The translations under genes and the position numbers were made by a program. Shown one piece after another: positions 59,848 through 64,000 of a stretch of 64,000 nucleotides of DNA. The notes below the pieces were generated by a model. That model was not told the origin of the DNA. It did not search any database and saw only the letters and a list, made by a program, of their open reading frames with translations. Within the stretch, counting starts at the first letter, position 1; every line of letters starts with the position of its first letter. Source of the DNA: Sphingosinicella sp942492965 (GTDB taxonomy: Bacteria > Pseudomonadota > Alphaproteobacteria > Sphingomonadales > Sphingomonadaceae); contig OW818656.1 in the NCBI GenBank assembly GCA_942492965.1, positions 1,860,001 through 1,924,000 on the forward strand, read 5' to 3'.

Positions 59848-61860
59848 ATGACCAAGATTCTTGAAAACTACGCCGAAGGCCGCTGGGTAAAGAGTGCGGG
59901 CGGGCTTTCGCCCATCCATTCCGCGCTCACCGGCGATGTCGTCGCCGAAACGGGCAGCGATGGCCTCGATTTCGGTGGCATGGCGGATTTCGCGCGCAAG
60001 AAAGGCGGCAAGGCGCTGCGCGCGATGACCTTCCACGAGCGCGCATTGATGCTGAAGGCGCTCGGCCAGGCGATCATGGAGCGCAAGGAAGAGCTCTACG
60101 ACATGTCGTGGGACACGGGCGCGACGCGCACGGACAGCTGGATCGATATCGAAGGCGGCGCGGGCACGCTCTTCTCCTACGCTTCCAAGGGGCGTCGCGA
60201 GCTGCCGAACGACCGCATCCTGCTCGACGGCGACACTGAAGTGCTGGCGCGCGACGGCACCTTCATCGGGCAGCACGTCTACACATCGATGCAGGGCCTC
60301 GCGCTGCACATCAACGCGTTCAACTTCCCCGTGTGGGGAATGCTCGAAAAGCTCGGGCCGACGCTGCTCGCCGGTGTTCCGGCGATCGTTAAGCCCGCGT
60401 CGGCGACCGCCTATGTGGCCGAAGCCGCGTTCCGCATCATGATCGAAAGCGGCGTGCTGCCCGAAGGCGCGCTGCAGTTCATCGCCGGGATGCCGGGCGA
60501 TCTGATCGATCATCTGACGGGCCAGGATTCGGTGGCGTTCACCGGATCGGCGGCGACCGCAGCGAAGCTGCAGCAGATCCCGGTGATCGCGCGCGAAGCC
60601 GTGCGCTTCACGGCGGAGCGCGATTCGCTCAACGCCTCGATCCTCGCGCCCGATGCGGTGCCGGGCACGCCCGAGTTCGACCTGTTCGTGAAGGAGGTCG
60701 CGCGCGAGATGACGGTGAAGGCGGGGCAGAAGTGCACCGCGATCCGCCGCGCGCTCGTGCCCGCCGCGCTGATCGACGCGGTGCAGGAGGCGCTCTCCGC
60801 GCGCCTCGCGAAGACGGTTGTCGGCGATCCGCGCAGCGAAGGCGTCACGATGGGCGCGCTTGTCAGCCGGGGGCAGCTTGCCGATGTTCGCGCGAAGATC
60901 GCCGAGCTTTCGGCGGTCGCGCCGGTCGTCTACGGCGACCCGAACGGGGCGGACGACGGGAAGGGCGCGTTCTTCGCGCCGGTCCTGATGCGCACCGACG
61001 ATCCGTGGAAGGCCGCGGCGATCCACGAGGTGGAGGCGTTCGGCCCGGTTTCGACGCTGATGCCTTATGCCGATCTCGCCGATGCCGCCGCGCTCGCCAA
61101 CCACGGCAAGGGTTCGCTCGCGATTTCCGTGTTCACGCATGATGGCGCCACGGCGCGCGAACTCCTGCTGGAATCGGGCGCGTTCCACGGCCGCATGGCC
61201 TTCCTCAACCGCGAGTCCGCGAAAACCTCCACAGGCCACGGCTCTCCGCTTCCGGTGCTCGTCCACGGCGGCCCCGGCCGCGCGGGCGGCGGCGAGGAGA
61301 TGGGCGGCATCCGCGGTGTGAAGCACTATATGCAGCGCACCGCGCTGCAGGGCGATCCGGGGCTGCTTTCAAAGGCGCTCGGCGAATATCTGCCCGGCGC
61401 GCCGATGGAGGAAGGTCCCGTCCACCCGTTCCGCCTGCGCCTCGGCGAGCTGGAGCCGGGCTACACGCTGAAGACAGGTTCGCGCACGATCACGCTTGAG
61501 GATATCGAGCATTTCGCGGACTTCACCGGCGACAACTTCTACGCGCACATGGACGAAGAGGCCGCGAAGGCGAGCCCGATCTTTGGCGGGCGCGTGGCGC
61601 ACGGCTATCTGATCCTTTCGTTCGCGGCGGGGCTCTTCGTCGATGCGCCTCCGGGGCCGGTGCTGGCGAACTATGGGCTGGAGCACCTGCGCTTTGTGAA
61701 GCCGATGAAGCCGGGCGATTCGATGAAGGTTTCGCTCACCGTGAAGTCGAAGTCGCAACGCTCGCCCGAGATGGGAGAGGTGCGCTGGGCGGTGCGCGTC
61801 ACCAATCAGGACGACGAACTCTGCGCGACCTACGACCTGCTGACGATGAACGCCGTATAA
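59848..61860 (+). CDS. paaZ: Bifunctional oxepin-CoA hydrolase / 3-oxo-5,6-dehydrosuberyl-CoA semialdehyde dehydrogenase
   Basis: A 670-aa fusion that opens oxepin-CoA and oxidises the resulting aldehyde with NADP. The aldehyde dehydrogenase domain (about 1-510) keeps the general base Glu257 (TAERDSLN) and nucleophile Cys296 (AGQKCTAIRRALVP). The C-terminal MaoC/R-hydratase domain (about 535-670) keeps the Asp562/His567 dyad in GDNFYAHMDEEAA. The layout is as in E. coli PaaZ, so both steps can be done without leakage of the reactive aldehyde. It ends 12 bases from the convergent LuxR gene. Confidence 0.97.
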   Translation: MTKILENYAEGRWVKSAGGLSPIHSALTGDVVAETGSDGLDFGGMADFARKKGGKALRAMTFHERALMLKALGQAIMERKEELYDMSWDTGATRTDSWIDIEGGAGTLFSYASKGRRELPNDRILLDGDTEVLARDGTFIGQHVYTSMQGLALHINAFNFPVWGMLEKLGPTLLAGVPAIVKPASATAYVAEAAFRIMIESGVLPEGALQFIAGMPGDLIDHLTGQDSVAFTGSAATAAKLQQIPVIAREAVRFTAERDSLNASILAPDAVPGTPEFDLFVKEVAREMTVKAGQKCTAIRRALVPAALIDAVQEALSARLAKTVVGDPRSEGVTMGALVSRGQLADVRAKIAELSAVAPVVYGDPNGADDGKGAFFAPVLMRTDDPWKAAAIHEVEAFGPVSTLMPYADLADAAALANHGKGSLAISVFTHDGATARELLLESGAFHGRMAFLNRESAKTSTGHGSPLPVLVHGGPGRAGGGEEMGGIRGVKHYMQRTALQGDPGLLSKALGEYLPGAPMEEGPVHPFRLRLGELEPGYTLKTGSRTITLEDIEHFADFTGDNFYAHMDEEAAKASPIFGGRVAHGYLILSFAAGLFVDAPPGPVLANYGLEHLRFVKPMKPGDSMKVSLTVKSKSQRSPEMGEVRWAVRVTNQDDELCATYDLLTMNAV

Positions 61861-61872
61861 GGCGCGGTGCCC

Positions 61873-62613
61873 TCAGTCGAGGATCGCAGGCAGGAAATCC
61901 GCCGCGCCTGAGAACCCCAGCCGCTGATAGGCGCGCTGGCGATAGGTGAGGACACTGCTCGGGCGGATGTCGAGCGCGGCCGCCGTGCGCTCGGCGGTCC
62001 AGCCCGCGACGGTGCGCGCGGCGACCTGACGTTCGCGCAGGGTGAGCACCGGAAAGGCGCGCGCGATGCGGGCTTCGAGGCGTTCGACGAGGCGGCTTTC
62101 AGGATCGGGCGCCGTAACGTTCTGCCGGGCCAGTGCAGTAAGGCCGACGTTCGCGAGCGCGGCAAGCGCGGCGCCGCCTTCGACGCCGCCGTCGCGCCGG
62201 TAGAAACTCAGCACGATCGCGCGCCCCGCGCCGCGCCATCCGAAGCAGAGCTTGTCGGCGAAGCGCGGCTGTTCGAAACAGATCGCGCGGTAATCGCGCA
62301 GGCCGATTTCTCCGGCGCGCACGCAGGCGACGAAGCCGCGTCCAGCGGCGGTGCGCTGGCGCGCGTGGACGACGGGATCGTGATGGTAGAAGCGCTCGGC
62401 ATAGTGGCGCGCGCGCCGATCGTGGTCGCCGCGTTCGCTGATCGAAGAGAGCGCGACCGGGCGTTCGCCATCGCGGACGTGATAGGCGAAGATCTCGTCC
62501 ACCCCCGCCACGTGCTGCGCGGCGTCCAGCATCAGCGCGCCGAACGCGGGCGTATGCGCGGCCTCGACGAGCGCGGCGCCGATATCGGGATCGAGGAGCG
62601 GGAGTTCGGCCAT
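61873..62613 (-). CDS. LuxR-type HTH transcriptional regulator
   Basis: A 246-aa regulator. The C-terminal HTH (about 185-246) contains LTLRERQVAARTVAGWTAERTAAALDIRPSSVLTYRQRAYQRLGF. The N-terminal 170 residues are a possible GAF/PAS-like sensor without the tryptophan/tyrosine/aspartate set of acyl-homoserine-lactone receptors. No receiver domain is present. It is the second of two tandem LuxR genes, 19 bases after the first, and both are probably co-transcribed. The signal and targets are unknown; proximity suggests the paa island or a transporter beyond the right edge. Confidence 0.8.
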   Translation of the reverse strand: MAELPLLDPDIGAALVEAAHTPAFGALMLDAAQHVAGVDEIFAYHVRDGERPVALSSISERGDHDRRARHYAERFYHHDPVVHARQRTAAGRGFVACVRAGEIGLRDYRAICFEQPRFADKLCFGWRGAGRAIVLSFYRRDGGVEGGAALAALANVGLTALARQNVTAPDPESRLVERLEARIARAFPVLTLRERQVAARTVAGWTAERTAAALDIRPSSVLTYRQRAYQRLGFSGAADFLPAILD

Positions 62614-62632
62614 CGCCGAAACGCTACTCCAG

Positions 62633-63727
62633 CTACTGGATGTGCAGCAAGCGCGAGACGAGCTGCGTCCGGCTGCTGACGCCCACCTTACGGTAGATCG
62701 AGCGGAGGTGGTTCTCGCCGGTGCGCAGCGAGATGCCGAGTTCGTGGCTGAGCGAGGCATTGCACTTGCCCGACGCGATCTGGCGCGCGATCTCCGTTTC
62801 GCGCTCGGTGAGACCGAAGCGGCGGCAGGCGTCGCCGATCGCATGGCGTGGGCCGCCGCCGCTCGTCACGACGAGGTGGAAGTTGCGGCCGTCGGCGGTC
62901 TCGAAATTGCGTACCTCGATATCGAATGTCCGCACGCCGCTCGCCTTGAAGCTGAACGAAACGCCCGGTGCGCGATCGGCAGCGAGCAACCGCGCCTTGA
63001 TCTCGCCGAGCACCGACGATCCGCCCGGCGCAGCAACGGTCAGGCCCAGATCTTCCATGCCCTTCGCATTGCCGTTACGCACCACGAGATCCTCGTCGAG
63101 GATCAGGAAACCCATTTCGGTTCCGGCCTCGCGCGCGGCGATGGCGATCGTTTCGGAAAGCGCCAGCGCCTCCTTGCAGGCGAGCGCATAAAGCACCGAA
63201 CGGATCGCCGGCACCAGACGCTGGAACCACGAAAGCTGCTCGGGCAGGAAGGCAATGTCGCCATGACGACGATGGAAGCCGACGCAGGCGAGCTGCGTTT
63301 CCAGCCCGGTCCGCATCGGCATCGCGACCGCAACGACGTGGCCGATGTCGTAGGGGCGCAGGAACGTATCGCGGTACTGCGGGTCTTCCTCCAGATCACG
63401 CTCGAACGATCCCGTCAGCAGGCTCGGCGCCGGGCCGCGCTCGTCGTCCAGCCAATCCATGACCGGACGGATCACGGGGTCGAGCGCATAAAGCCCATCG
63501 ACGTAGACATCCACCGACGTGGGCTTGCTGCCCACATAGCTGCGCGCGCCGAAATGCCGATCGCCATAGGGCGAGGAAAAGATCTGCATGAACACGCCGC
63601 TCGTCGCGCCGAGCGCATCGACCAGCGGTTCGAGCAGCGTTTCGCCGACGGCGTCAGCCGTTTCACACGACAGGATTTTCTCGAAGATACCCGCCGAGGG
63701 GTCTTCGCCGAAATTTGCGCTGGGCAC
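62633..63727 (-). CDS. LuxR-type HTH transcriptional regulator
   Basis: A 364-aa regulator with a large N-terminal sensor region (about 1-290) that includes a PAS-like stretch (AAREAGTEMGFLILDEDLVVRNGNA region at about 200-225) and a C-terminal LuxR HTH with FGLTERETEIARQIASGKCNASLSHELGISLRTGENHLRSIYRKVGV (about 310-357). There is no receiver or P-loop ATPase. GTG 63727 has GGGGAGG 5 bases upstream. A TCGACCGATC palindrome (site C) lies about 50-80 bases before the start, so this regulator pair is probably under the same control as the paa genes. Confidence 0.82.
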   Translation of the reverse strand: MPSANFGEDPSAGIFEKILSCETADAVGETLLEPLVDALGATSGVFMQIFSSPYGDRHFGARSYVGSKPTSVDVYVDGLYALDPVIRPVMDWLDDERGPAPSLLTGSFERDLEEDPQYRDTFLRPYDIGHVVAVAMPMRTGLETQLACVGFHRRHGDIAFLPEQLSWFQRLVPAIRSVLYALACKEALALSETIAIAAREAGTEMGFLILDEDLVVRNGNAKGMEDLGLTVAAPGGSSVLGEIKARLLAADRAPGVSFSFKASGVRTFDIEVRNFETADGRNFHLVVTSGGGPRHAIGDACRRFGLTERETEIARQIASGKCNASLSHELGISLRTGENHLRSIYRKVGVSSRTQLVSRLLHIQ

Positions 63728-63775
63728 CGCCGCCTCCCCTAAATCTCTCGGTCGTGTGCGCTCTTCAAAGGCGCT

Positions 63776-63805
63776 GCGTATAGATCGACCGATCGTACAA
63801 TTAAT
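63776..63805. promoter_or_regulatory. Palindromic operator before the LuxR pair (site C)
   Basis: The centre TCGACC|GATCG is between 63790 and 63791. It has the same core as sites A and B, with 8 of 15 arm positions symmetric. It lies upstream of the LuxR operon and could also serve a rightward gene starting beyond the window. Confidence 0.52.
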
Positions 63806-64000
63806 CTACTGCCCCTGTCCCATGCATTCAATCAGAAAACAGACCGCAGGGAAAGTGCCGGATATTCGCGGCTTTCGTGTCACACTTGTCATGAGTGTTT
63901 CCCGTTATAGGCGGCCCGCCCCGAAAGCGGCATGAAGTTTCCCGACAAGCAAGATCGCCGGCCGCCGCGGGGCGCGACCGGCCTTTCGGGGGAGGTACCA
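63806..64000 (+). other. Non-coding right edge with a ribosome-binding site for a gene beyond the window
   Basis: No complete gene is seen here. The last bases include GGGGGAGG (63987-63994) followed by TACCA, so a plus-strand start codon probably falls just past base 64000. An alternative is the ATG at 63931-63933, which opens a frame to the edge (MKFPDKQDRRPPRG...) but lacks a ribosome-binding site. A transporter gene serving the catabolic island would not be surprising, but nothing here shows it. Confidence 0.45.

Noticed and set aside
1..64000. tRNA, rRNA, CRISPR arrays, insertion sequences, integrase or phage genes
   Set aside because: I looked through the intergenic gaps for cloverleaf-like, evenly spaced repeat or transposase signals and saw none. 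The gaps are mostly too short to hold them.

Overview
The window is a GC-rich, densely coded stretch of an alphaproteobacterial chromosome, most likely from a sphingomonad (Sphingomonadales). The evidence is the mutS-glnD pairing, a malic enzyme fused to a phosphotransacetylase-like domain, a recF-gyrB pair, the frequent ATGA/GTGA stop-start overlaps and the use of GTG and TTG starts. I saw no rRNA, tRNA, CRISPR array, insertion sequence or phage gene. Assignments rest on reading the translated sequence and on remembered family motifs; no database search was run.

Region 1 (1 to about 23.7 kb) is mostly housekeeping: a partial DUF481 outer-membrane protein, gluQ, an HNH nuclease, ppc, dapE, a cupin, a GNAT acetyltransferase, an alpha/beta hydrolase, maeB, mutS, glnD, a universal stress protein, gyrB, recF, a periplasmic protein, a membrane-anchored hydrolase and dnaN. 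Region 2 (23.8 to 39.3 kb) holds two MacAB/Lol-like ABC export systems. The first is adaptor-permease-ATPase; the second also has an outer-membrane factor. Between them lie a succinyl-CoA:3-ketoacid CoA-transferase operon with a lipoprotein acid phosphatase placed between its two subunits, a histidine phosphatase, rlmN, rlpA, cfa and an acyltransferase. Region 3 (39.3 to 44 kb) has a methyltransferase/glycosyltransferase pair, an OmpR-type two-component system and an Rrf2 regulator.

Region 4 (44 to 64 kb) is a catabolic island. Its core is the aerobic hybrid phenylacetate pathway: paaK (CoA ligase), paaABCDE (ring epoxidase), paaG (isomerase), paaZ (ring opening and aldehyde oxidation), paaJ (thiolase) and paaI (thioesterase). 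paaF and paaH are not in the window. Interleaved with the core are three small operons of less certain role: (a) MBL-fold protein, FAD aromatic monooxygenase and DUF2783 protein, below a TetR regulator; (b) two SDRs and a VOC protein leading into paaK; (c) a cupin dioxygenase-like protein with an AMP-binding acyl-CoA ligase. I read these as a possible upper pathway delivering an aromatic side-chain substrate to phenylacetate or phenylacetyl-CoA; this is inference.

Regulatory DNA is unusually visible in region 4. Three copies of a TCGACCGwTC-centred palindrome lie before paaA, between paaI and paaG, and before a tandem LuxR pair. This suggests one regulator, probably the PaaR-like TetR at 46813-47391. 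Distinct perfect inverted repeats sit before the MBL operon (46780-46801) and between operons (b) and (c) (51387-51420 and 51449-51464).
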